Assembly (NCBI GenBank): GCA_043763155.1
Contig: JAYULW010000012.1
Location: 1 to 31,077 of the forward strand
Length of the DNA: 31,077 nt
From: JANYBV01 sp043763155
Lineage (GTDB): Bacteria > Pseudomonadota > Alphaproteobacteria > Rickettsiales > SXRF01
Direction of reading: 5' to 3'
Shown: piece after piece, positions 1 to 7,482 of the stretch
Position numbering within the stretch: the stretch's first letter is position 1
Layout of the letters: each line of letters begins with the position of its first letter
Translations under genes and position numbers: made by a program
The notes under the pieces: model-generated
The model's database searches: none
Told to the model about the DNA's origin: nothing
The model's input: the letters and a program-made list of their open reading frames with translations, nothing else

Positions 1-527
1 CACAATATCTGCGCCATTTGCAGGACGAGCTGAAACACACCCACATCTTCTTGAACCGCTGCAACAAGCTGCGCACCCAAAGCGGTAAAAAAGCCCGCCC
101 CGCGCCCGACGCCGATTACGAAAACCTGTTCGAGCGCCTGGGCGAAGAACAATTCCTCGCCTTCGTGCATCTGGGCGAAAAGCGCGGCTGCATGCAGTTC
201 ACCTCCTATGCCCGCTACTTCGCGAAAAAAGGCGACACCCATACCAGCGGCATTTTCAGCGCCGTGCTCGAAGACGAAAACCAGCACATGAATTACACCC
301 GCGAGCTGCTGGTGCAGGTCTGCGGCTCGGAAGCCGCTGCCAAAAAAGCCCTGCTCAAAGCCCGCCTTTGGGAGGCCCGCCGCAGCTGGATGCGCAATGG
401 CAAAAGCCTAACCGCCAAGCTGTTCTTCATCATCGTGCTAAGCGTGTACCCGCTTTTGCTGCCCTATAAGCTATTGCGCTTAGGCCGCCCCAAAGCTGAG
501 CCAACCACCGGTTGGAGCAGCCTGTAA
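1..527 (+). CDS. Ferritin-like (diiron-type) protein, 5' end beyond window
   Basis: The frame is open from the first bases of the window, so the true start lies to the left; about 174 residues are visible. The middle part (EEQFLAFVHLGEKRG ... EDENQHMNYTREL) has the Glu-rich helices and an ExxH motif of ferritin-like diiron proteins, and the protein ends with one hydrophobic stretch (LFFIIVLSVYPLLLPYKLL) that probably sits in or on the membrane. It stops 3 bases before the carbamoyltransferase gene, so both are in one operon. From memory, ferritin-like proteins often accompany carbamoyltransferase, DUF5989 and SGNH hydrolase genes in such clusters. It may be an oxidase or hydroxylase acting on the same surface metabolite, but the substrate cannot be read from the sequence. 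Confidence 0.65.
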   Translation, partial: QYLRHLQDELKHTHIFLNRCNKLRTQSGKKARPAPDADYENLFERLGEEQFLAFVHLGEKRGCMQFTSYARYFAKKGDTHTSGIFSAVLEDENQHMNYTRELLVQVCGSEAAAKKALLKARLWEARRSWMRNGKSLTAKLFFIIVLSVYPLLLPYKLLRLGRPKAEPTTGWSSL

Positions 528-530
528 GCC

Positions 531-2237
531 ATGGCTAACATATTAGGTTTATCCTTCGGGTATCACGACGCCGCCGCCGCACTCATGGTTGATGGCAAGC
601 TTATTGCCGCCATGCAGGAAGAGCGCTTCACCCGCATCAAGAACGATCCCAGCTACCCCGCCCACGCCGCCGAAGCCTGCCTGAAACAAGCGGGCCTCAC
701 CGCGCAAGACCTCGACAAGGTCGTGTTCTACGAAGATCCCTTCCTCAAAACCGAGCGCGTGCTGCTCAACGCCATTCGCTATTTCCCGCACGCATGGAAG
801 CAATTCCCCAAAGCCATCGCCTCGCAATTCGCCGATAAAATCTGGGTGCTGGACCAAATCTGCGGCCGCCTGAATATTGACCGCAAAAAAGTAAGCTGCA
901 TGCCGCATCATCTAAGCCATGCCGCCAGCAGCTTTTATTTCAGCAGCTTTCAGGAAGCCGCCATCCTCACCGTAGACGGCGTAGGCGAGCACGCCACCAC
1001 CTGCCTGTGGAAAGGGCAGGGGAGCGACATCAATCTTTTGCGCAGCATTGACTACCCGCACTCTATCGGCCTGCTCTACGCCGCGCTCACCGCATTCCTG
1101 GGCTTCAAAGTCAATTCCGGCGAATACAAAGTCATGGGCCTTGCCGCCTTCGGCAAACCGAAATTCAAAGAAGAATTCAGTCGCCTCGCGCGCTTTTGCG
1201 ACGATGGCTCCTACCAGCTGGACCTGCGCTATTTCGCCCACCACACCGACACCGAAATGGGCTTCAGCCACGAACTCGAAAACCTTCTCGGCCCCAGGCG
1301 CGAGCCTTCCAAAAGCTGGGACCTGCAAAACTCTCCTGAAGACCAGCGCTACGCCGACATCGCAGCGTCCTTGCAGTGGCTCACCGAAGAACTGATGCTG
1401 CATTTGGCCAAAGCCGCCCGCGCACTCACCCAAAGCGATAATCTTTGCCTCGCTGGCGGCGTCGCGCTCAACTGCGTGGCCAATACCCGCCTGAACCTTG
1501 AAAGCGGTTTCAAAAACGTATTCGTGCAACCCGCTGCCGGCGATGCTGGCGGCGCGCTCGGCGCTGCTGTTTGGGGCGCAATTCAGTCTGGCGATGCCCG
1601 CCCGGCCCCCATGCTCACCTGCGCCCTCGGCGAAACCGCCAATGCCGACCGCACCATCCAGCTATGCAAATCCTTAGGCCTTACCTACAGCCTCCCCGAA
1701 GACATCCACGCCGCAACAGCGAATTTGCTGGCCCGCCAGCATGTGGTGGCGTTCGTGCAGGACCGTTTTGAGTGGGGCCCGCGCGCGCTCGGCATGCGCT
1801 CCATCCTCGCCAATCCCCAGCGCCCGCAAATCCGCGAAAAGCTGAACGTGCTGGTAAAAGAGCGTGAAATTTTCCGCCCCTTCGCCCCCGCCGCGCTGGA
1901 AACCGATGCCGCCACATGGTTTGAAAACGCCCACACCCCCATGGGCCCCTTCATGACCTCCGTCTGCCCGGTAAAACCCGCACAGGCAAACGAGGTGGAG
2001 GCTTGCGTGCATGTTGACGGCACCGCCCGCGTGCAAACCGTTTCGCCGCAATCGTCCCCCGGCCTGTGCCGCGTGCTGGAGCATTTAAAAGCTACCGGAA
2101 ACCCCGCCGTGCTGCTCAATACATCGCTCAACATCAATAATGAACCGATGATTGCTTCGGAAATTGAAGCCATCAGCTTTTTCCTCTCACGCCCAATCGA
2201 AGCCATGGTCATTGACCAGGTACTCATCCAAAGGTAG
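531..2237 (+). CDS. NodU/CmcH/TobZ-family O-carbamoyltransferase
   Basis: A 568-residue protein, the usual length for this family, which moves a carbamoyl group from carbamoyl phosphate (through carbamoyl-AMP) onto a hydroxyl group of a sugar or natural product. The Kae1-like part shows the metal-binding pattern HHLSH (His126, His127, His130) and TVDGVGEH (Asp149), then LAGGVALNC (307-315) and GDAGGALGAA (337-346). The C-terminal YrdC-like part contains FEWGPRALGMRS (413-424), characteristic of the family. It is the second gene of a tight operon: 3 bases after the ferritin-like gene and 3 bases before a DUF5989-like peptide. The acceptor is unknown; a surface glycan is my inference from the SGNH and glycosyltransferase neighbours. 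Confidence 0.93.
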   Translation: MANILGLSFGYHDAAAALMVDGKLIAAMQEERFTRIKNDPSYPAHAAEACLKQAGLTAQDLDKVVFYEDPFLKTERVLLNAIRYFPHAWKQFPKAIASQFADKIWVLDQICGRLNIDRKKVSCMPHHLSHAASSFYFSSFQEAAILTVDGVGEHATTCLWKGQGSDINLLRSIDYPHSIGLLYAALTAFLGFKVNSGEYKVMGLAAFGKPKFKEEFSRLARFCDDGSYQLDLRYFAHHTDTEMGFSHELENLLGPRREPSKSWDLQNSPEDQRYADIAASLQWLTEELMLHLAKAARALTQSDNLCLAGGVALNCVANTRLNLESGFKNVFVQPAAGDAGGALGAAVWGAIQSGDARPAPMLTCALGETANADRTIQLCKSLGLTYSLPEDIHAATANLLARQHVVAFVQDRFEWGPRALGMRSILANPQRPQIREKLNVLVKEREIFRPFAPAALETDAATWFENAHTPMGPFMTSVCPVKPAQANEVEACVHVDGTARVQTVSPQSSPGLCRVLEHLKATGNPAVLLNTSLNINNEPMIASEIEAISFFLSRPIEAMVIDQVLIQR

Positions 2238-2240
2238 CCC

Positions 2241-2414
2241 ATGAAATTCCTCTATAACCGTTTAAAAACCCTGCTTTCGCTGTTCAACTTTTTCCTCGCG
2301 CCCAAGCGCGTAATATTGATGCCGATGGTGATCGTGCTGCTGCTGGTGGCCGTGCTGCTGGTCTTCACCAAGGGTTTCGCTGTGGTCGCCCCCTTCGTTT
2401 ATACCCTATTCTAA
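2241..2414 (+). CDS. DUF5989-like small membrane protein (57 aa)
   Basis: A 57-residue gene beginning ATG AAA TTC CTC TAT, 3 bases after the carbamoyltransferase stop and 2 bases before the next start. The product opens MKFLYNRLKTLLSLFNFF, has the basic turn APKR, and then one long membrane segment (about residues 24-43) rich in Val and Leu. I recall DUF5989 proteins as peptides of about 50 residues with this opening, found just after carbamoyltransferase genes. A likely role is a membrane anchor or partner for the carbamoyltransferase, but no biochemical function is known to me. The saxitoxin-type clusters I recall also carry a larger SxtJ protein, which is not present between these genes. 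Confidence 0.8.
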   Translation: MKFLYNRLKTLLSLFNFFLAPKRVILMPMVIVLLLVAVLLVFTKGFAVVAPFVYTLF

Positions 2415-2416
2415 TA

Positions 2417-3556
2417 ATGGAACCCGCTGCGCCACAGCCCCCTCCCGCAGCGCCGCCGGGCAAACCACGCGGCCCAAAAACGCGTATTGAACGCATCCGC
2501 AACCTCATCGCCGGCACGATTTCGCTGGGCGTGTCGCTGGTTGTGGCCAACGAAGCCTACAAAAGTTTTGAACCGCCCGAAGACCTTGCCCGCGTACACA
2601 GCACGACCCACCAGTTCATCATGTACGACCCCGACCTCGGCTGGAAAGAGCGCCCCAACACCGACGTTACCTGGGAAATTTTTGGCCACGACACCCATAT
2701 CCATATCAACGACCTCGGCATGCGCTATCACGAGGTCGGCCCCAAAAACCGCTTCCGCGTGGCAGTGGTTGGGGATTCGCTGGTCTGGGGCTACGGCGTA
2801 CAAGACCCTGAGCGTTACACCGACCGCATCGAAACCGCGCTCGGCATTGACGTATTGAATTTCGGCCATACCGGCTACGGCCCCGTGCAATATCTTCTAA
2901 CCATGGATAAGGTCATCGCCCAGAAACCAGACCTCGTGGTGCTGAGCTTCACACTCTATAATGACTTCGACGACAACGTGCATAATATCAACGCCGAGTT
3001 TTACCGCCCCTACGCCGATGTGGTGGACGGCAAACTCGCAATCCTCGGCCAGCCCGTACCCGATTATCGCAAATACACATGGCTCAAACTGCCCACCTAC
3101 ACGCAATACGCGCTGGGCCGCATGGTATTCTTCATGATGCATGATTACGCCCGCCCCGTGTTCGACTGGCTCTATGGCGTGGATAACAAGCCGCCCGCAA
3201 AAGAAGGCAACGTAAACTTCGAAGCGCGTATGATCTATTACCGCCTCGATACCCTCACCGCATGGCGTGCCCTGCAAGTAAACCAGATGGTACTCGCCGC
3301 CATTCACGACAAACTCGTCGCAGCAAATATCCCCATGGTAATCTTCGCCGCGCGCACCAACCTTGATGAAAATGCCAATACCATGAACATCCTGCGCCAG
3401 CAGGCGGGCGTTATCGGCGTGCCCGTCGTCACCATGGAAAATTTCGAGCGGGGTGATAAATACACTTATCCCGACCAGATTCACTGGCGCGCAAACGGCC
3501 ACCAAATGGCAGCCGAAGCGCTTTCACCCGTCATTAAAAGCTATATGAAGCCTTAG
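2417..3556 (+). CDS. Membrane-anchored SGNH/GDSL hydrolase
   Basis: A 379-residue protein with a Pro-rich cytoplasmic start, one membrane segment (about 28-45) and an extracytoplasmic SGNH hydrolase domain. The nucleophile motif is VVGDSLVWGYG (Gly119, Asp120, Ser121). The catalytic Asp and His are visible near the end in DQIHWRANGH (Asp353, His356). SGNH enzymes of this type add or remove acyl groups on glycans or lipids. Its start lies 2 bases after the DUF5989-like stop, so it closes the four-gene operon. The order carbamoyltransferase, small membrane peptide, SGNH enzyme suggests joint modification of one exported molecule; the substrate is not known. Confidence 0.85.
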   Translation: MEPAAPQPPPAAPPGKPRGPKTRIERIRNLIAGTISLGVSLVVANEAYKSFEPPEDLARVHSTTHQFIMYDPDLGWKERPNTDVTWEIFGHDTHIHINDLGMRYHEVGPKNRFRVAVVGDSLVWGYGVQDPERYTDRIETALGIDVLNFGHTGYGPVQYLLTMDKVIAQKPDLVVLSFTLYNDFDDNVHNINAEFYRPYADVVDGKLAILGQPVPDYRKYTWLKLPTYTQYALGRMVFFMMHDYARPVFDWLYGVDNKPPAKEGNVNFEARMIYYRLDTLTAWRALQVNQMVLAAIHDKLVAANIPMVIFAARTNLDENANTMNILRQQAGVIGVPVVTMENFERGDKYTYPDQIHWRANGHQMAAEALSPVIKSYMKP

Positions 3557-3945
3557 CGGCAGGTGGAATTCTGTAGCGGGATATACTGATTACCCAGATA
3601 TGCGCCGCCTAACGCACCTGCAATGGTTGCAGCCGTTTTACCGTTGCCATTGCCGATGGTGCTGCTAAGCGCGCCGCCCGCAACCCCGCCCGCAACGGTT
3701 CCTAAAATATTGCCGTCATTGCATTGCGGCTGCGCTGAGGCCACCTGCTGGGGTGCAGCGCGCCTCTGCTCATGTTGCTTATCCAGCCATGGTAAATTCT
3801 GGTTGCTTGCACTGCTCTTCACCTTTGTGGTGGCCGTGTGCCGTGTCAGCGCATCCTGGTTAATATAGGCGCTTGCCCCGGCAACCGTTGCAAGCAGCAA
3901 AGCGGCAGCTAAACCAATGGTCAAATATTGTTCGCGGCGGTTCAT
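3553..3945 (-). CDS. Glycine-zipper envelope protein
   Basis: A 130-residue protein read on the minus strand. I start it at 3945 because AAAGGAG lies just upstream; a longer frame to 3990 exists but has no ribosome site. An N-terminal hydrophobic segment (about 8-27) acts as signal or anchor. A polar stretch follows, then a glycine-zipper region (80-120, ILGTVAGGVAGGALSS and IAGALGGAYLGNQY) like that in Rickettsia 17 kDa-type outer membrane proteins. Two Cys residues (75 and 129) bracket the zipper and could form a disulfide. There is no lipobox. The 3' end overlaps the SGNH gene by 4 bases in convergent orientation. The function is probably structural, in the envelope. Confidence 0.7.
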   Translation of the reverse strand: MNRREQYLTIGLAAALLLATVAGASAYINQDALTRHTATTKVKSSASNQNLPWLDKQHEQRRAAPQQVASAQPQCNDGNILGTVAGGVAGGALSSTIGNGNGKTAATIAGALGGAYLGNQYIPLQNSTCR

Positions 3946-4038
3946 GGCCTTCTCCTTTAGTAGATGAACTCTAAAAGAATAATACGCCACTTCGCATAAA
4001 ATTGTTGTTGGGTTTCAAGGCGTAGTTATAAAAACGCC

Positions 4039-5517
4039 CTACATGCCGCCCACATCCCAGTTCAGCCGCGGCATAAAGCGCGCAACAGGCGCAATATCGC
4101 CCTTATGATAGAAATAGTTGCACAAGGAAGCCCCCGGCACCAAACGGCTCACGATCAGCTGCTCCTGCTTATCCCACACATAATAATAAGGCCCCTGCAA
4201 ATCACCGTTTCGCTTCATATCCCACGGATATAAATAGTGCGGCCAGTCTTCCTCGCGCCCATAAGGGCGGTGCATCACAATAATGGAAGGCGCTTCGCAT
4301 TGCGCCATCACCCGGTCGTGCAGCGCAAATGTAAGCGTAAAGCGCCGCGCATAACTCTCAAGGTCGCCCGCCAGCTGGAATAGCTGAACTGCCACCAGCG
4401 CCCCCACCAGCGCCATGCCCGTCTTCACCCGCACCCGCGCTCCTAACCACTGCACCCCGCCCGCCGCCAAAAATGCAAACCCCGCCATGCACGGATACCA
4501 GTACCGCGCCCCATACAATGAAAAGCCAAGCGACGGATGAAAATTATAGAGTGCCACCATGCAAAAAATATGCGCCATGCAAAACACGCCCACGCGCCCC
4601 ACACCCGCATACACACCCAGCGCCACCAGCCCTATAAATCCTGGCCCCGCATACGCAAGCAGCTTATTCGCAAATAACGGCGCCATGTAATCAACCATGT
4701 TATGCCAGTAAAATGCGCCCGTAGCTGCGAGGTAGGAAAGCACGCCCGTGGCCTGCGGTTGCTCCAGCTTGAACTCCCTGTCCCAGATGGGGTAAGACGC
4801 CACGCAAAAACAATCGGCAAGCATCCAATTAAACCAAAACAATCCCAGCACGCATAAACCAAACGGCAGCGCCATTGCCACGGCTTGGCGCACCATCTGC
4901 ATGGGTGCGCGCGAAAGGGTTGCCACACCCAGCGCCAGCATCAGGCAAAACCCGTCCAATGGCCGTACCCAGAACGTAAGCCCCGCCACCGCGCCTGCCT
5001 GCGCTAGCCCCGCCAATCGCCCGGAATCGAAATACCGCATCACCAGCCACAGCGCCAATGCCGACAGGCACAAGCTTAGCGGTTGCGCAAAATAGCTTGC
5101 GCCATAGCCCAGGAAATACGAATTCGTGGCCACCAGCAGCGCCGTAACCAGCGCCACCTGCGCACCAAAGCGCGCCCGCGCCGTTACATATATCAGCAGC
5201 ACGCTGCACACCGAAAGCAAGGGGTTCACAAATAGTTGCGCACCCATGCGCGTACCCAGCGAAAGCAGCGCCGCAAACCCCGGCGGGTATTTGGAGAATA
5301 AATGCCCGTTATCCACCACCATATAGCTGGTGGCATAGGCATATTTCCACGGCTCTACCGCCAGCCATAATTTCCCGGCAGCGAAAATGCCCGCCTGAAA
5401 CACGTAATTATATTCGTCCTGCGAATAAGGATGGCCGCGAAAAACCACCAGCGCGATAAACGCCTCCAGCGCCAACACCCCCGCAAGCAAAGCAGGCAGT
5501 AAGGCCCGCGCCCTCAT
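4039..5517 (-). CDS. Polytopic GT-C (GT39/ArnT-like) glycosyltransferase
   Basis: A 492-residue protein with roughly ten or more hydrophobic segments. Just after the first segment it has the acidic motif SQDEYNYVFQAG (Asp34, Glu35), the usual metal or donor-binding position in GT-C enzymes that use polyprenyl-phosphate sugars. The C-terminal soluble part (about 390-492) is rich in Tyr and Trp. Its start overlaps the stop of the GT2 gene by 4 bases (ATGA), so the two are translationally coupled. A likely division of labour: the GT2 protein charges undecaprenyl phosphate with a sugar, and this protein transfers it to an acceptor outside the cytoplasmic membrane. Sugar and acceptor are unknown. 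Confidence 0.75.
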   Translation of the reverse strand: MRARALLPALLAGVLALEAFIALVVFRGHPYSQDEYNYVFQAGIFAAGKLWLAVEPWKYAYATSYMVVDNGHLFSKYPPGFAALLSLGTRMGAQLFVNPLLSVCSVLLIYVTARARFGAQVALVTALLVATNSYFLGYGASYFAQPLSLCLSALALWLVMRYFDSGRLAGLAQAGAVAGLTFWVRPLDGFCLMLALGVATLSRAPMQMVRQAVAMALPFGLCVLGLFWFNWMLADCFCVASYPIWDREFKLEQPQATGVLSYLAATGAFYWHNMVDYMAPLFANKLLAYAGPGFIGLVALGVYAGVGRVGVFCMAHIFCMVALYNFHPSLGFSLYGARYWYPCMAGFAFLAAGGVQWLGARVRVKTGMALVGALVAVQLFQLAGDLESYARRFTLTFALHDRVMAQCEAPSIIVMHRPYGREEDWPHYLYPWDMKRNGDLQGPYYYVWDKQEQLIVSRLVPGASLCNYFYHKGDIAPVARFMPRLNWDVGGM

Positions 5518-6449
5518 GCGCGGTCGGAAGATTGCAGCAGCGCAATACTGCGCGCTCGCTCAAGCAGCATACGGCTGGTGCGCGCCGCATCGCAAATAAA
5601 GCCCATGAATATGGCAAGCACGCTCACCGTGCCCATCGCCACCGCCAGCTCCAGCGCGAACAATGCCCGCGCATGCGTCAGGAAATACCACGTAAAGCTG
5701 CCAGCGCCGAGCGCAAAGCACAGCGAAATGCCAAGGCACATAAACATGGGCCGGTATATGAAAAAGCTGCGGATGATAATGGCCAGCGACTTACGCAGAT
5801 ATTGCCAGTTGCTGGTCATCAGGCGGGAGGTGCGCAACTCCGGGTTCACCCGCACCGGCACAAACACCACCGGAATGCGGCGGCTGCCCAGCAATATCAG
5901 CATTTCAATCGTATACGTGTAGCTGGAATAAATCATGATCTGGCAGGCGATGTCGCGGTGCAGCGCGCGAAAACCCGACGTGGCGTCATGCACCGGCAAG
6001 CCAGACACAAAACGGATAATGCGGTTGCCCAAACGGTGCAGGTTCTTTTTAACTGCCGAAAAATGCGCGATGGAACTAATCGCCCGCTCGCCAATGGCCA
6101 CATGCGCAGCACCCGTGCAGATCGGCGTGGTAAGCAGGCCGATATCGTCGGCGCAATACTGGTTGTCGGCATCCACATTCACAATCGTGTGCGCCCCCAT
6201 GCCGATGGCCTGCTCCAGCCCGGTCAGATACGCGCTGGCTAATCCCTTATTGTATGAATGCGATACCACGCGCGCCACGCCATGCGCGCGCGCAATATCG
6301 GCGGTGCCGTCGGTGGAGCCGTCATCAATCACTAGCACTTCTACTGCGTCGTAACCGCTAACGCGCAAAGGCAGCGCTGCAAGCGTTACCGGCAACGATG
6401 CCGCCTCATTAAAGCATGGAATCTGGATCACAAGTTTCTTCAAGAACAT
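5514..6449 (-). CDS. GT2 polyprenyl-phosphate glycosyltransferase (DPM1/ArnC-like)
   Basis: A 311-residue protein. The GT-A domain shows QIPCFNEA (9-16), VIDDGSTDGTA (40-50) and the DxD-type motif NVDADNQY (91-98). Two membrane segments follow at about 230-255 and 265-290, as in membrane-bound polyprenyl-phosphate glycosyltransferases. The annotated ATG at 6449 is directly preceded by GGGGGG with no spacing. A TTG two codons later (6443) has that purine run at normal distance and gives the family-like opening (M)KKLVIQIPCFNEA, so TTG may be the real start. It is the first gene of the two-gene glycosyltransferase operon. It probably makes a lipid-linked sugar for the downstream GT-C enzyme. 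Confidence 0.85.
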   Translation of the reverse strand: MFLKKLVIQIPCFNEAASLPVTLAALPLRVSGYDAVEVLVIDDGSTDGTADIARAHGVARVVSHSYNKGLASAYLTGLEQAIGMGAHTIVNVDADNQYCADDIGLLTTPICTGAAHVAIGERAISSIAHFSAVKKNLHRLGNRIIRFVSGLPVHDATSGFRALHRDIACQIMIYSSYTYTIEMLILLGSRRIPVVFVPVRVNPELRTSRLMTSNWQYLRKSLAIIIRSFFIYRPMFMCLGISLCFALGAGSFTWYFLTHARALFALELAVAMGTVSVLAIFMGFICDAARTSRMLLERARSIALLQSSDRA

Positions 6450-6461
6450 CCCCCCGGACGC

Positions 6462-6473
6462 GTAAATATTTAC
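6462..6473. promoter_or_regulatory. 12-base palindrome upstream of the glycosyltransferase pair
   Basis: GTAAATATTTAC is a perfect palindrome, 13 bases upstream of the ATG at 6449. It lies where a promoter -10 or operator could be. There is no independent evidence for binding. Confidence 0.25.
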
Positions 6474-6560
6474 CTGGTCATTATGCTCATCTGCCCCACC
6501 CGCGTAAACTGCTTTTATACATTGGAAAGCAAAAAAACACGGAATTAATAATGGGTTAAA

Positions 6561-7337
6561 TCATTGTTCGCTGTCGGCTTTCCTGGGAAGCGAAAGCGCA
6601 TTTCCGCCTTGTGTGGTGGAGATGCGCATATCAGCGGTACGCGCAAACAGGCTCTGGTAATAGGTAAGGAAACGCTGCAAATCCGGGTCCTGGTCCTGTG
6701 GCGTGCCCAGCACGCGGGGCTGTTTAGGCTCATGAAGGAAATAGTCCGTGCGCGATACATAAATGGGAAGGTCCGTGTCAGCGCGCATGCACACAAAGGC
6801 TGCAAGGGCGCTCGCGGTTTTGCCGCATCCATCATTGAAAAAATGCCCGGTCATGTTCGTGCGGTGCTCCACCCAGCCCGCCATGCGCTGCGCGTATTTC
6901 ACTTTTTGCGGGCCGGAAAGCGTATCGAGCCGTTTCAGGCCATTCACGAAATCTTGCGCGAATTCCTTGCGGTCGGCCTCTAAATCTTTTGCGGCCGCAT
7001 AGCACGGGTATTTGGGCACATCATGCGCGCGCAAAAGCGGCGCGCCCTGCGCAAGCAACCCCCGGTTAATATCAACGGCCACATCCTCAATCCATGCCCA
7101 TGCCGCTTCCGGGTTTTGGAATTTAATGTCCTTCGCCTCATGCAGGCGTGAAATCACATCAGTGTAATTGGAATTGGCCGTTTGCGCTGCCACCGTAGTG
7201 CTGAGCTTGGCCACCAGCCCTGCTTTTTCCGGGCTGGAGCTGGTATCAATAACGCCATTGGCCGTGCGGCTGCTGCGCTGCAAATTCTCCAGCGCAAACT
7301 GAACGTAATAATCTTTAGGATGCGGCATTGCCATCAT
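6561..7337 (-). CDS. Fic-like (Fido) domain protein with degenerate motif
   Basis: A 258-residue protein. The stretch GHFFNDGCGKTAS (164-176) matches the Fic motif HxFx(D/E)GNGRxxR with His165, Phe167, Asp169 and Gly170 kept, but Asn replaced by Cys171, the first Arg by Lys173 and the second Arg by Ser176. What follows (ALAAFVCMRADTDLPIYVSRTDYF) also fits the helix and loop after the motif in Fic proteins. Fic proteins usually transfer AMP or another phosphate-containing group to a target protein; the changed residues bind the nucleotide phosphates, so activity may be altered or lost. The start overlaps the preceding small gene by 23 bases, with further ATGs at 7334 and 7328, suggesting coupled translation. 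No signal peptide. No database check was possible. Confidence 0.6.
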   Translation of the reverse strand: MMAMPHPKDYYVQFALENLQRSSRTANGVIDTSSSPEKAGLVAKLSTTVAAQTANSNYTDVISRLHEAKDIKFQNPEAAWAWIEDVAVDINRGLLAQGAPLLRAHDVPKYPCYAAAKDLEADRKEFAQDFVNGLKRLDTLSGPQKVKYAQRMAGWVEHRTNMTGHFFNDGCGKTASALAAFVCMRADTDLPIYVSRTDYFLHEPKQPRVLGTPQDQDPDLQRFLTYYQSLFARTADMRISTTQGGNALSLPRKADSEQ

Positions 7338-7482
7338 GCTTCAGCATGGCGAACAATTGCTCGGCGGTAAGTCCCAGCTCGTCATCGCCATCAAGCGCGT
7401 GCGGGCGCTGCGTTTCATATTCCTTCGCAATCGCAAGAATGCGCTTCTCGTCTTCCTTGCTGTATTTTTTTTCCACACTCAT
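7315..7482 (-). CDS. Small acidic protein, candidate antitoxin (55 aa)
   Basis: A 55-codon gene between the zeta-like and Fic-like genes. GGAGGAGG lies 4-11 bases upstream, its ATG overlaps the upstream stop by 4 bases (ATGA), and its end overlaps the Fic-like start by 23 bases. The product begins MSVEKKYSKEDEKRILAIA and is highly charged and probably helical. Small antitoxins sit directly upstream of Fic toxins in VbhA/VbhT-type and FicA/FicT-type pairs, and this gene occupies that place. The inhibitory motif (S/T)xxxE(G/N) is not clearly present; SKEDEK (8-13) is only a near match. The ribosome site and coupling make it a real gene; the antitoxin role is inference. Confidence 0.65.
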   Translation of the reverse strand: MSVEKKYSKEDEKRILAIAKEYETQRPHALDGDDELGLTAEQLFAMLKHDGNAAS

